From Nocardia otitidiscaviarum NBRC 14405 (GTDB lineage: Bacteria > Actinomycetota > Actinomycetes > Mycobacteriales > Mycobacteriaceae), in the NCBI RefSeq assembly GCF_000308635.1, contig NZ_BAGD01000274.1, positions 1 to 48,042 of the forward strand: DNA of 48,042 nt, in the 5' to 3' direction. The position numbers were made by a program, and so were the translations under genes. Shown piece after piece: positions 24,461 to 33,042 of this stretch. The stretch's first letter is position 1; each line of letters opens with the position of its first letter. The notes under the pieces are model-generated. The model made no database searches, was not told where the DNA came from, and saw nothing but the letters and a program-made list of their open reading frames with translations.

Positions 24461-24826
24461 TCCACTCCACGGTGGCCGACAGTGACCCATCCCCGGCCGG
24501 TAGGCGATGGCCGCGGCCCACCGTCCCGGTCACGGGATCAGCAGCGTCACCATCCCCGGCGCAAGCAGGCGGAGGTGGACCGTGCCGGGTGAACGCCGCG
24601 GTGTCCGACCGCCCGCCAGCCGAACGATCGACACCCGCGGTGTAATGCGGGGGCATTGGCGAATCGCCCGCTATCGTCAGCTGCGGCGCCGGGCAGGGGC
24701 GCCGGGCAGCTGAGAAGTCGCGCACTCGCCCGGTCACGGTGGACGGCCTGGCCGGTGCCGACGCTCCCGCACAGGATGGAGGCCCGGTTGCCGATATCGA
24801 CGCGAAATACGGCCGAACGCTCGGCG
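24461..24826. other. Intergenic region with hairpin before the GT87 gene
   Basis: No gene is seen here. From 24678 to 24712 the sequence folds: CAGCTGCGGCGCC on the left can pair with GGCGCCGGGCAGCTG on the right. It lies 115 bp before the GT87 start, so it may be a terminator of upstream transcription or a leader structure. Confidence 0.35.
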
Positions 24827-26263
24827 ATGACGACGACACTGCACCAGCGCCCGACGGTTCCGGCCGAACGCGAACGGCCACGGCACGACATTCCCACCGC
24901 CCTGCCGGCGGTCGCGCTCCTCGCGGCGGCGGCGGTGCTGGTGTGGCACGTCTACGCCATTCCGATCGGCAATCCGTACTACGGCCTGTTCAGCAATGAC
25001 GTCGACCGATACGTCTACACCGCCGGTGGTGAGGCCATCCGCTACGGCGTGAGTCTCTACGACACGCCGGTCTTCTTCGATATGGAGTTCACCTATACAC
25101 CCTTCGCCGCGCTGTTGTTCGTGGTGTTCACCTTGACCACTCCGGCGGTGGCACAGGTGTTGTGGTGGACGGCGATCGTGGTCGCGCTCGTCGCACTCGT
25201 CGCGGTCTGCCTGCGCGTGCTCGGCTACCGCGACACCGTGCGCACCTGGATTCTCGCGCTCGCGCTGGCGGTGGTGTGCACCGCGTTCGAACCGGTGCGT
25301 TCCACCATCTGGCTCGGGCAGATCAATATCTTCCTGGTGCTGCTGATCGTCTGGGATCTGACCCGCCCCGGCGGTGCCCGGCTGCGCGGCGCGGCCGTCG
25401 GCATCGCGGCGGGCATCAAGCTCACCCCCGCGTTCTTCCTGGTGTATCTCGCCTGTACCCGACAGTGGCGCACCTTCTGGACCGCGACGGCCGCCTTCGC
25501 CGCGACGATAGGCATCGGGTTCCTGATCCGGCCCACCGATTCCACCACCTACTGGGGCAGGCAGTTCAACGCACCCGCCCGCGTCGGCCCGGTTGATTCA
25601 CCGGCCAATCAGTCGGTCAACGGATTCCTCGCGCAACTGCTGCGCTTCTACGATGTCGATCGCTATGCCGTGCACGGCCCCACCTCGACGGTGTACGCCC
25701 CGCCGACCTGGATGTGGTTGACCGTGGCCGTTCCGCTGGTCCTGTTCGGACTCTACGCCGCGGTGCGCGCCCACCGATCGGGCCGAATCCTGCTGTCGCT
25801 CACCGTGGCCGGAATGACCGCGGCCTGCGCGTCACCGTTCTCCTGGGGACACCACTGGGTCTGGTTCGCCGTCCTGTTCGTCCTCGCCCTGCACCATGCC
25901 CACACCGGTCGCACCCGCTACCGCTGGCTGCCGTGCGCGACTGTCTTTCTCGCCAGCTTCTGCTGGTGGTGGAACTACCCGGACCGTCCACCACTCGAGG
26001 ACGCACCCCACCCCATCGGCATCGGATTGTTCATGCTCCCCCGCGACGACCTACCCGCCTGGTGGGCCCATATCGCCGTGCCCTTCTACTCGGGTTGCTA
26101 CCTGCTGCTGTTCCTGGTGACGGCCGTGTATGTAATCCGGCACGTTCCCACCCACGCGCGGCAACGGCGGAACGGGGATGTGACGGCGGGGTGGATGCGA
26201 CTGGGCCGCCGACCTGACCGAGTCAGCGAAATAGGGTGTGCCGCAAGCCGGTCGGTGGGTTAA
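24827..26263 (+). CDS. GT87-type polyprenyl-phosphate mannosyltransferase
   Basis: A 478-residue GT-C membrane glycosyltransferase with about ten hydrophobic helices. Family marks (DUF2029/GT87) are the first loop FSNDVDRYVYTAGGEAIRYG with an acidic Asp pair, GVSLYDTPVFFDMEFTYTPFAALLF, WLGQINIFLVLLIVWDL, AAGIKLTPAFFLVYL, PANQSVNGFLAQLLRF and SPFSWGHHWVW. M. tuberculosis members add alpha-1,2-mannose to PIMs and lipoarabinomannan from polyprenyl-phosphate mannose; the exact acceptor here is unknown. The start is ATG 24827; ATG 24776 is open upstream. A homologous role in cell-envelope glycolipids is likely. Confidence 0.88.
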   Translation: MTTTLHQRPTVPAERERPRHDIPTALPAVALLAAAAVLVWHVYAIPIGNPYYGLFSNDVDRYVYTAGGEAIRYGVSLYDTPVFFDMEFTYTPFAALLFVVFTLTTPAVAQVLWWTAIVVALVALVAVCLRVLGYRDTVRTWILALALAVVCTAFEPVRSTIWLGQINIFLVLLIVWDLTRPGGARLRGAAVGIAAGIKLTPAFFLVYLACTRQWRTFWTATAAFAATIGIGFLIRPTDSTTYWGRQFNAPARVGPVDSPANQSVNGFLAQLLRFYDVDRYAVHGPTSTVYAPPTWMWLTVAVPLVLFGLYAAVRAHRSGRILLSLTVAGMTAACASPFSWGHHWVWFAVLFVLALHHAHTGRTRYRWLPCATVFLASFCWWWNYPDRPPLEDAPHPIGIGLFMLPRDDLPAWWAHIAVPFYSGCYLLLFLVTAVYVIRHVPTHARQRRNGDVTAGWMRLGRRPDRVSEIGCAASRSVG

Positions 26264-26301
26264 AGTGCCGCCCTCGGATGGGTGGGCGACAGGAGGACTG
26301 G

Positions 26302-27411
26302 ATGACCGACATCGTGACGGCGGCGCGTGACCTGGCACGAGTCGTCGACGGAGTCGATTGGGAGTTGGCTCGGGTATACGCGGCGCAGGACACCCTGTAT
26401 GCCGCCCTCGACGCGGGCGACGGCGATATGGCCGAGGCTTTCGAGGTTCTGCTGGACCGCCTGTCCCGCTCCCACATCGACGACGGTGACGGTGTCGCCC
26501 ACGTGGCGATTACCGCCGGCGCGCTCGTCGAGGCCGGTGCGTCGGCCCGCAGGCTCGGCGACACACTCCTGCCCAAGCTCGCCCCCGTCCTGCATGCGGC
26601 TCGCCGCTACGCCGACTGGTGCCTTCGCCGACTTCCTCCGCTCCCCGCCGACATCGACCCGAACGAGGAGGACCTCGAGGAGGCCATGGCCGACGCCGCG
26701 CTGATAATCGACGACCGGCCCATCCCGCGGGATCTCTTCCGGGCCGGACGAGCCGACGACCGGCAGGGCGCGACCAGCCTCTATTTTCTCGACCAGTGGA
26801 CCCGCCCCGCCGTCGCGGCACTGACCCGCGACCGGGTCGTCCTGCGACGAGCGGTCGACGACCGGGAGTTGGTCGCAGCCGCCGCCGCTGTCGCCGATGC
26901 GGGCGCCCACTGGCTCGACGTTCTGCTCGGCGTGGAACTCGACCAAACCTGGTTGGTGCTGTGCCCGCTGGAGGGCCGGGCCTTCCGAGTCGAGGTCGAC
27001 GGCATCGCCGACAATTTCACCCTGCACGTCCTGCTGGCCGACGCTCTGGGCCGGTTCGGCATCCCCACGGCGGACAACCCTCCCGAACTCTTCGACTACC
27101 TCCGCGGCACCACCGACGACTGCCCACGCAACCACATCATCGGATCATTCAACCTCTATGACTACCGCGCGGCCGCATCCGACGTATCCGAACCCCGCAA
27201 CGTCGCCGAACAGTCCTGGGTATGGGGCGAAGGACACCCCCGCGACGTACCCCTTTTCGAGGGCACCCGCACCCTGGTGATCGGCCCACCCTGGGCCAAA
27301 CGCATCATCGGCTCGAACCGCACCTTCCGGTCACTGCCCGCCGACGTGAAGGTCGTCGACGAGCTCACACCGGAACAGACACACGAAGTTCTCGCCCGCA
27401 TGCGGACATAA
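26302..27411 (+). CDS. Hypothetical protein of 369 residues
   Basis: No family recognised. The start is ATG 26302 with a perfect AGGAGG at 26291-26296. The N-terminal half is helical and acidic (residues 1-140). Residues 170-260 look like an alpha/beta fold (TSLYFLDQWTRPAVAALTRDR, WLVLCPLEGRAFRVEVDGIADNFTLHVLLA). The C-terminal part has GSFNLYDYRAA, QSWVWGEGHPRDVPLFEGTRTLVIGPPWAKRI with conserved-looking Trp and Gly residues. No signal peptide or membrane helix. It lies 38 bp after the GT87 gene and could be co-transcribed. Its end is 10 bp from a convergent gene. Confidence 0.8.
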   Translation: MTDIVTAARDLARVVDGVDWELARVYAAQDTLYAALDAGDGDMAEAFEVLLDRLSRSHIDDGDGVAHVAITAGALVEAGASARRLGDTLLPKLAPVLHAARRYADWCLRRLPPLPADIDPNEEDLEEAMADAALIIDDRPIPRDLFRAGRADDRQGATSLYFLDQWTRPAVAALTRDRVVLRRAVDDRELVAAAAAVADAGAHWLDVLLGVELDQTWLVLCPLEGRAFRVEVDGIADNFTLHVLLADALGRFGIPTADNPPELFDYLRGTTDDCPRNHIIGSFNLYDYRAAASDVSEPRNVAEQSWVWGEGHPRDVPLFEGTRTLVIGPPWAKRIIGSNRTFRSLPADVKVVDELTPEQTHEVLARMRT

Positions 27412-27421
27412 CCCCGGAAGT

Positions 27422-28792
27422 TCACTCCCGACTGCCGGCCTCCGAGGCCGGTGCGCGCTTGTGCGGGACACCGAGGCGGTGGAAGCCACGCAGGTCATAG
27501 GTGTGGGTGGCGATGGCACCCAGGATCACGCCGATGGCCAGGCCCAGAACGGTCATCCAGAAGCCATGGGCCATACCGGATTCCAGGTTGCCGTCGAAGT
27601 AGAGCAGGGAGCGGACGGCCAGGTAGATCTGGTGCATGGGTTCGAAGGTGGCCAGATCGGCGATGAAGCGCGGGGTGGCTTCCACCGGCACGGTGCCGGA
27701 GGAGGAGGGCAGGCCCAGGACCACGAAGACGATCATGTTGAGGACCAGGCCCGCGGTGCCGAACGCGGCCAGCACCGCCAGCGCCGTCACCGCGACCGCC
27801 AACACGGCGAGGGTGCCGTACAGGAAGATCGGCAACGGGCGGTCGACCGGCATGTCCAGCAGCAGCGCCGCGCCGAGCAGCGCCCCGGATGCAAGGGGGG
27901 CGGTCAGGGCCGCGAGACCCCATTTGACGAGCAGGATGCGCCAGCGGCTCATCGGCAGCGGGGACCGGTGCAGATACCACGGGCCGTATTCGGCCGGCGC
28001 GTAACCGTAGTGGGCATCGGTCATGGTGTGGATGATGACCGCGCCGATGAATCCGGCGAGCAGTAGCACCAGGGTGTAGAAGAAGGCCGACAGTCCGTGT
28101 CCGGCGCCATCCGGGAGCGGGCGGTAGTCGGTGAAGACCATCTCGATGGGCTGGTCCAACAGCAGCCGCGAAGCGCCGCTGATCTCGGTCACCGGTGCGC
28201 CCGGCGCGGGCCGCAACTTCTCCTGCACCAGATCGGTGAGCTGGGTGCCGACGGTGGTATTGACCTGGGTCAGCGCGCGTTCGGCGATCATATTCGTGAT
28301 CTGGGCCGCGAACGCGCCCGCGCGCTGGTTCACCAGCACGGTGATGATCGGCCGCTCCACGTCACCCGGCACCACCGCCGCGGCGCCGAGGATCGCCAGC
28401 CGCTTGGTGAAGTCGCTCGGAATGACAATGGCGCCGTAGATCTCCCCCGACCGCAGCTGCAACTGCGCCTCATTGATGCCGAGCAACCGCAGATCGATCT
28501 GATCCGCGGGCACCGCGTCGACGATCCCCTCGGTGATCGAGTCGCCGATATTGGTCGGCGTTCCGTCGAAGGTATCGCCGACGTCCTGATTGACCAGCGC
28601 GAGCGGAAAGTCGTGCAGATGCTGCTCCGGCGCGGAGGTGTAGCCGAGATACATGTAGCCGAACAGCGCCGCCAGCACGGTCACGATGGCGACGGGCGGC
28701 AGCAGCCCGCGCCGGGGCGGCGCGCGGTGGGCAGGGGGACGGCTCGACTCGGCCGCCGAGGTGTCTGCGTCGTTCGTCATGATGGCTGTCAA
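27422..28792 (-). CDS. DUF3533 (YhgE/Pip/SNG1-like) membrane protein
   Basis: A 456-residue protein with a basic N-terminus, one helix at about 30-50 (VAIVTVLAALFGYMYLGY), a long extracytoplasmic domain (about 55-215, with FPLALVNQDVGDTFDG and GAIVIPSDFTKRL) and five or six C-terminal helices from about 230. This layout fits the ABC-2/YhgE-Pip superfamily, DUF3533 branch, some members of which affect drug tolerance or export. The start is ATG 28792 or 28780; neither has a clear ribosome site. It is divergent from a hydrolase, with palindromes in between. Confidence 0.85.
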   Translation of the reverse strand: MTAIMTNDADTSAAESSRPPAHRAPPRRGLLPPVAIVTVLAALFGYMYLGYTSAPEQHLHDFPLALVNQDVGDTFDGTPTNIGDSITEGIVDAVPADQIDLRLLGINEAQLQLRSGEIYGAIVIPSDFTKRLAILGAAAVVPGDVERPIITVLVNQRAGAFAAQITNMIAERALTQVNTTVGTQLTDLVQEKLRPAPGAPVTEISGASRLLLDQPIEMVFTDYRPLPDGAGHGLSAFFYTLVLLLAGFIGAVIIHTMTDAHYGYAPAEYGPWYLHRSPLPMSRWRILLVKWGLAALTAPLASGALLGAALLLDMPVDRPLPIFLYGTLAVLAVAVTALAVLAAFGTAGLVLNMIVFVVLGLPSSSGTVPVEATPRFIADLATFEPMHQIYLAVRSLLYFDGNLESGMAHGFWMTVLGLAIGVILGAIATHTYDLRGFHRLGVPHKRAPASEAGSRE

Positions 28793-28802
28793 TGTAGGCA
28801 GC

Positions 28803-28817
28803 GACTACAAAGTAGTC
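28803..28817. promoter_or_regulatory. Palindrome before the DUF3533 gene
   Basis: GACTACAAAGTAGTC: 6-bp arms around AAA, 11 bp before the ATG at 28792. A TTGACA hexamer on the minus strand (28825-28820) adjoins it. It is likely an operator for a TetR- or MarR-type repressor encoded elsewhere. Confidence 0.5.
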
Positions 28818-28935
28818 AATGTCAACATCGCCGAATGTGTCGGACATCCCAGGTCGACACCGAGGCCCACACCGCGAGTCGGGAACACCGGTCGCCGCAG
28901 GGGAATACCCGCCCACCGAGTTCATGCTGTTGCCT

Positions 28936-28955
28936 GATTGCTAATGTTCGCAATC
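28936..28955. promoter_or_regulatory. Inverted repeat before the 28981 hydrolase
   Basis: GATTGC-N8-GCAATC, 26 bp before the hydrolase start. It differs from the palindrome at 28803, so the two divergent genes may answer to different regulators. Confidence 0.4.
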
Positions 28956-28980
28956 GATCGTGTGAGCAACTGGAAGAAGG

Positions 28981-29790
28981 ATGATGCCCACCGCAACCCT
29001 CAACGGGATTCGACTGAACTACGACGTCACCGGAACCGGCCCGCTGGTCGTGCTGGTGATGGGATCCGGGAGTCCCGGGCGGGTCTGGCGGACCTATCAA
29101 GTACCGGCACTGGTCAAGGCGGGATTCCGAGTGGCGACCTTCGACAACCGCGGCATCGCGCCCTCCGACGAATCCCCCGACGGCATCACCATGGACGACC
29201 TGGTCGCCGATACCGCCGCCGTGATCGAGCATCTCGGTGGAACACCCGCGCACATCGTCGGCACCTCCATGGGCGCCCGGGTGGTGGCCGAACTGACCCT
29301 GGCCCGGCCCGATCTGATCGACAAGGCGGTTCTCCTCGCCGCGACCGGCAGGCCGGACCCGGTCGCGCACACCCTCAACCGCGGCGAACAGGCCCTGATC
29401 GACGAAAAGGTCGCGCTGCCACCCCAATACGCGGCCGCGATCAAGGCGATCCTCAATCTGTCCCCGCACACTCTCGCCGACACCGAGCGCGCCCAGCAGT
29501 GGCTGGACATCTTCGAGTACGGCGCGACCGCCACACCGTCGGTCGGTGTGCGAGCACAGCTCGGCATGGATCGCTCCCGCAACCGGCTGGCCGACTACGC
29601 GCACATCACCAGACCTTGCCTGGTCGTGGGATTCGCCGATGACCGGATGGTCCCGCCCGCGCTCGGGCGCGAGGTCGCGACGGCCATCCCCGGTGCGCGA
29701 TACACCGAGATCGAGAAGTGCGGACACTACGGCTATCTCGAACAGCCCGACGAGGTCAATCGCGCCCTCATCGAATTCCTCACCAGCTGA
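28981..29790 (+). CDS. Alpha/beta hydrolase
   Basis: A 269-residue Ser hydrolase. The oxyanion segment is VVLVMGSGSPGRVW, the nucleophile elbow VGTSMGARVVAELTL (Ser), the acid is Asp in VVGFADDRMVPPALG and the His is in EKCGHYGYLEQPDEVNRAL. This is the full triad of the haloperoxidase/esterase-like group. The substrate is unknown. The start is ATG 28981 or 28984 just behind GGAAGAAGG. It is divergent from the DUF3533 protein. Confidence 0.85.
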   Translation: MMPTATLNGIRLNYDVTGTGPLVVLVMGSGSPGRVWRTYQVPALVKAGFRVATFDNRGIAPSDESPDGITMDDLVADTAAVIEHLGGTPAHIVGTSMGARVVAELTLARPDLIDKAVLLAATGRPDPVAHTLNRGEQALIDEKVALPPQYAAAIKAILNLSPHTLADTERAQQWLDIFEYGATATPSVGVRAQLGMDRSRNRLADYAHITRPCLVVGFADDRMVPPALGREVATAIPGARYTEIEKCGHYGYLEQPDEVNRALIEFLTS

Positions 29791-29818
29791 ACCCGCGGCC
29801 GACCCGAACAGGATGTCC

Positions 29819-30160
29819 ATGAGTGCCCTACCGCCCTGCCCCGCGTGCGCGAGCGAATTCACCTACGAGATCGGATCGCTGCTTATCTGCCCGGAATGCG
29901 CGCACGAGTGGACCGTCGAGGAGACCGAGGCGACCGGCGAGCAGGTGATCCGGGACGCGGTCGGCAATCCGCTCGCCGACGGTGACACGGTGACCGTGAT
30001 CAAGAGCCTCGAGGTGAAAGGCAGCCCGAACCCGGTCAAGGCCGGCACCAAGGTCCGCAATTTCCGCCTCGTCCAGGGCGTGGGAGACCACGATATCGAC
30101 TGCAAGATCGTGGGTTTCGGCGCGATGCAGCTGAAATCCAGTGTGGTCAAGAAGGTCTGA
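29819..30160 (+). CDS. yjdM: PhnA/YjdM-family zinc-ribbon protein
   Basis: A 113-residue protein with an N-terminal zinc ribbon (CPACASEFTY ... LICPECAHEW, four Cys) and the C-terminal PhnA domain (VRDAVGNPL-like, LADGDTVTVIKSLEVKGSPNPVKAGTKVRNFRL, DHDIDCKIVGFGAMQLKSSVVKK). The family was named for alkylphosphonate use but that role is not established. The start is ATG 29819; ATG 29813 is in frame. Its 3' end abuts the broken end of the MMPL pseudogene on the other strand. Confidence 0.92.
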   Translation: MSALPPCPACASEFTYEIGSLLICPECAHEWTVEETEATGEQVIRDAVGNPLADGDTVTVIKSLEVKGSPNPVKAGTKVRNFRLVQGVGDHDIDCKIVGFGAMQLKSSVVKKV

Positions 30161-31610
30161 CACGCGCTGTCGAGATCGGGGACATACCGGGCGAACCAAC
30201 GCGGGTGGTACCACATTCGGGCGCCGATGAGCGCGGCCGCCGCGGGCACGAGCGTCAAGCGAACGATGAAGGCGTCCAGCAGCACGCCGATGGCGAGCGT
30301 CAAGGCCAGCGGTCGGACGATCGGGCTGTCCACGGTCGTGAAGGCGACGAAGACGGCGAACATGATCAGCGCCGCGGCCGTCACGACTCGCGCGGAGTGC
30401 GCGATGCCGTTCTCTACCTGGGACCAGAACGGTGCGGAACGCGATGGTCAGCAGCACCAGGGCCAAGCCGACCACGACGGCGAGGAAGATCGGCAGCGCT
30501 TCACCCAGACGCTGAGAGGTGTCGATATTCGCGGCAGTGGCTCCGCCGACGAGATACGTTGCCCCGGTTCCGCTTCGAATTTCTTCGCGATCTTCGCGCA
30601 GCCGGTTCACCAGGTCCTTCGTCGCGTCGTCCGCGGGACCGGTCGCGGGTATCACCTGGAGCAGGACCAATCCGTTTCCAGCGGCGGCGGGCCGCACCAC
30701 GGCGACATCAGGGTCCTGTTGCAGCCGTCCTGTCAGCGTCTGGGCCGCGTCGGCGGAGGTCGCCTGGGGGAGATCGGCGACCACCAAGAGCGGGCCGTTG
30801 AATCCGGCCCCGAACGACCCACTCACCAGATCGTAGGCTTTCCGCGCTGTACTGGTCTCCGATTCCGTTGCACCGCTGGGCAATCCGAGGTCCATGCGAG
30901 CCGCCGGAATCGCCAGAACAGCGAGGACGGCAATACCGGCCACCAGCAGCGGGATACGGAATCGAGTGACGAACCGGCCCCAGGTGTGCCCGAAAGTGCG
31001 TTCCGGCTCATAGGCCGCGATGCGGGCCACCTCCGCGGGTTTGCCCGGCTACAGGGGCGGAGTAACGAATGTGGCGACCAGACCACCGGCGAAGGCCAGC
31101 AATGCGGGCAGCAGCGTCAATGCGACGAGCATTGCCACCAGCACGGCACCGGTCGCGGTCAGACCCATGACCGTCAGGAACGGTATACCCGCGACCGTCA
31201 GCCCACACAGGGCGATGATGACCGTCACCGCCGCGCAGACCACCGAACTGCCCGCGGTGCCGACGGCCAGCGGAATCGATTCGGCGGTGGTCATGCCGAG
31301 CACGATGTGGTGCCTGTGCCGGGACAGGATGAACAGCGCGTAGTCGATGCCGCAGGACAGACCCAGCATCAGAGCGAGCGAGGTCGCCGCCGAGGGCACG
31401 TCCACGAACGCGGCGACACCCAGAATGCCAGCGAGCCCGATACCCACGCCCACCAGTGCGGTGACGATGGGAAGACCTGCCGCCACGACCGCACCGAAGG
31501 TGATGAGCAACACCACGAACGCCGCGATGATGCCGAGAACCTCAGGCGTGTGCGGGATTTCGGCGGAGAACCCCGGATAGACGCCGCCCGCGAACCACCC
31601 GCAGCCCGGC
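30161..31610 (-). pseudogene. MMPL-family transporter, multiply broken
   Basis: Remains of an RND/MMPL lipid exporter. From high to low coordinates: helices 2-6 (from GFSAEIPHTPEVLGIIAAFV to MLVALTLLPALLAFAGG) without helix 1 and the first periplasmic domain; an in-frame TAG at 31051-31049; helix 7, periplasmic domain 2 and helix 8 (from ERTFGHTWGRFVTRF to ALVLLTIAFRTVLVP); then near 30420 an internal deletion and frameshift that joins VLVP to the ENGIAHSARVVTAAALIMFAV segment in another frame; then helices 11-12 to RWFARYVPDLD, where the frame runs into DNA antisense to the PhnA gene without a proper end. At least four lesions make function very unlikely. Confidence 0.85.
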
Positions 31611-31635
31611 GTCGCGCGCGGGATCGGCGATGCGG

Positions 31636-31872
31636 TCATGCCGGGTCGGGCCACGATCCGGCGGATACGTGCGATCGTCGGTTCGACGGTGGGTCCTGTC
31701 TCGTCGTCGGGTCGGGTGCCGAGTGGGGTGGTAGCAGTGCCGCGGTCAAGGCGACCGCGGCGGCGGCGAGGGTGAGGGCCAGTAGCGCGATGGGGGTGAT
31801 GCCGAGTGCGGCCAGGCCTGCCAGGGTGGCGAGGAAGGCCAGGAGGTAGGAGTGTGCCCGCTGCGGTGCCAT
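31636..31872 (-). CDS. Small membrane protein
   Basis: 78 residues, ATG 31872 with AAAGGA five bases before. Two hydrophobic segments (residues 9-26 and 28-46, rich in L and A) are followed by a polar tail with Pro, Thr and Arg. It could span the membrane as a hairpin. No family is recognised. It lies between the MMPL remnant and the cold-shock gene, on the same strand, and could be the last gene of the cold-shock unit. Confidence 0.6.
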   Translation of the reverse strand: MAPQRAHSYLLAFLATLAGLAALGITPIALLALTLAAAAVALTAALLPPHSAPDPTTRQDPPSNRRSHVSAGSWPDPA

Positions 31873-31911
31873 CGCGGTCCTTTCGCATGGAGGGTGGAAA
31901 TCGGTTGTGGG

Positions 31912-32214
31912 TCAACGAGTGCGGGCTCCGGTGTCGGTGCGGGTGTATGGGCGCACCGTGGTGGTTTCGGGGCCGCGGCCGGTGTCGATGCTGGTGAACA
32001 CGACCGGTTGGCCGGGGTCGAGGGCGCGGTAGCCGGTGCCCTCGATGGTCTGGAAGTCGACGTAGACCGCGTGCCCGCCGTCGTCGGGGATGAGGAAACC
32101 GAAGCCCTTCTCGGTGTTGAACCAGGCGACGTGTCCGTGTCGCCAGCGAGCGGGCGTGGTGACGGCGTGGATCTCAGCGGGCGTGTCAGTAGGCGAGGCA
32201 GTCGTAGGGGTCAT
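31912..32214 (-). CDS. Cold-shock-domain protein
   Basis: A 100-residue protein with a CSD at about residues 24-90: HGHVAWFNTEKGFGFLIPDDGGHAVYVDFQTIEG ... LDPGQPVVF. RNP1 is KGFGFL and RNP2 is VYVDF, where CspA has KGFGFI and VFVHF, so the nucleic-acid face is altered. N- and C-terminal tails are Thr-rich and basic. It would bind single-stranded RNA or DNA. The ATG at 32214 lies inside the end of a 57-codon frame. A later start near the CSD is possible. Confidence 0.85.
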   Translation of the reverse strand: MTPTTASPTDTPAEIHAVTTPARWRHGHVAWFNTEKGFGFLIPDDGGHAVYVDFQTIEGTGYRALDPGQPVVFTSIDTGRGPETTTVRPYTRTDTGARTR

Positions 32215-32359
32215 CGGTGGTCAGGGAAGTCCAGATGCGGTACGGGCGGCGGTCGCTCTCGGCGGTGTCGATCGCGGTCCGCGTGGGGTCGGCCGGGGCC
32301 GGCGTCGCGGGCGCGCCGCGATCGGGATCGGGATCGGGATCGGGAGGGCGGATGCGCAT
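32186..32359 (-). CDS. 57-residue protein with Asp-Pro repeat
   Basis: ATG 32359 preceded by GAGGAGGAA, a strong ribosome site. The protein starts MRIRPPDPDPDPDPDRG; the DP repeat is written by four tandem GATCGG units (32320-32343). It ends in IWTSLTTDDPYDCLAY. The last 29 bp overlap the cold-shock gene, which suggests coupled translation. No family is recognised; it could also be a leader peptide. Confidence 0.5.
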   Translation of the reverse strand: MRIRPPDPDPDPDRGAPATPAPADPTRTAIDTAESDRRPYRIWTSLTTDDPYDCLAY

Positions 32360-32494
32360 CGCCGGATTTCCTCCTCATCAGAACATCGCGAAGTCGAATC
32401 GAGTGCGTCGGCAGCGGAGGCGACTCACGGTCGGGGGTGGGTCCGATGTGCCGGCCCCACCCCGTGACGAAGGAGTCGCTCGTGAACCGTCAAC

Positions 32495-32674
32495 CTAGGA
32501 AAGAATTCGCCGAGTCCGCGGCGGTGCGGGGCGCGCCGCCTGCCAATGCCACCACGGGTGGCGGTGCCCGCGAATCCTGCTCTCCGGCAGGTCCGCTCGT
32601 TGCCGATGCGGCAGGGTTGTCAGCGTGCTCTCGCGGCCCGCGAACGCGTGTGCGGCGATTCGGGGAACGGGCAT
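32495..32674 (-). CDS. Possible 59-residue protein
   Basis: ATG 32674 overlaps the TGA of the frame before it (TGATG), with GTGAGG just upstream. The product is basic and rich in Arg, His and Pro, with WWHWQAARP near the end. Third positions are GC-rich. No family; the existence of the gene is uncertain. Confidence 0.3.
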   Translation of the reverse strand: MPVPRIAAHAFAGRESTLTTLPHRQRADLPESRIRGHRHPWWHWQAARPAPPRTRRILS

Positions 32675-33042
32675 CACCTCACTTCCGTGCGCCTCGGTGT
32701 TGGCGACCGCTCGGCGCGAACCCCGCGACCGTGCGCGGGATCCGCACCGGGGGGGCCGCGTTGGGTAGCCGGTCCCGGCGGCGGACGCCGCCCGCGCCAC
32801 CCGGACGTCTCGGTGCCCACCAACGCCCGCGGTCCCCGGGGCCCGCTCCGCGGCGACCGCCGTCGCCGGGGGCGGGTCAGCCGGGTGAACTCCGCTTGCA
32901 GGATCTGCTCGACGTCGTCGAACAGTTCCTCGAGATCGGGGTCCAGTGCGAGCAGCCGCTCGTCGAGGTCATCGACCCGCGACGCATCGGTGTCACCGGG
33001 GACAAGCCGCGTGTTCCCGGCGGCCGGTCCGTCACGAGTCAG
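32674..33042 (-). CDS. Possible hsp20 partner with CTG start
   Basis: A frame of 122 codons beginning at CTG 33042, whose last two bases are shared with the hsp20 TGA (CTGA). No ATG, GTG or TTG lies in frame before the conserved-looking part. Residues 25-60 are acidic and helical (RVDDLDERLLALDPDLEELF then DDVEQILQAEFTRLTRPRRR); the rest is Arg/Pro/Gly-rich. It could be a coupled small protein with a rare start, or a pseudogene. Confidence 0.4.
   Translation of the reverse strand: MTRDGPAAGNTRLVPGDTDASRVDDLDERLLALDPDLEELFDDVEQILQAEFTRLTRPRRRRSPRSGPRGPRALVGTETSGWRGRRPPPGPATQRGPPGADPAHGRGVRAERSPTPRRTEVR

Noticed and set aside
30227..31849. A 540-codon plus-strand frame opposite the MMPL remnant
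   Set aside because: Low-complexity Arg/Gly/Gln/His sequence with no motif; the complement shows clear MMPL helices.
32320..32343. GATCGG repeats as a CRISPR or mobile element trace
   Set aside because: Four 6-bp units encoding Asp-Pro inside a reading frame; no spacers and no mobile gene nearby.
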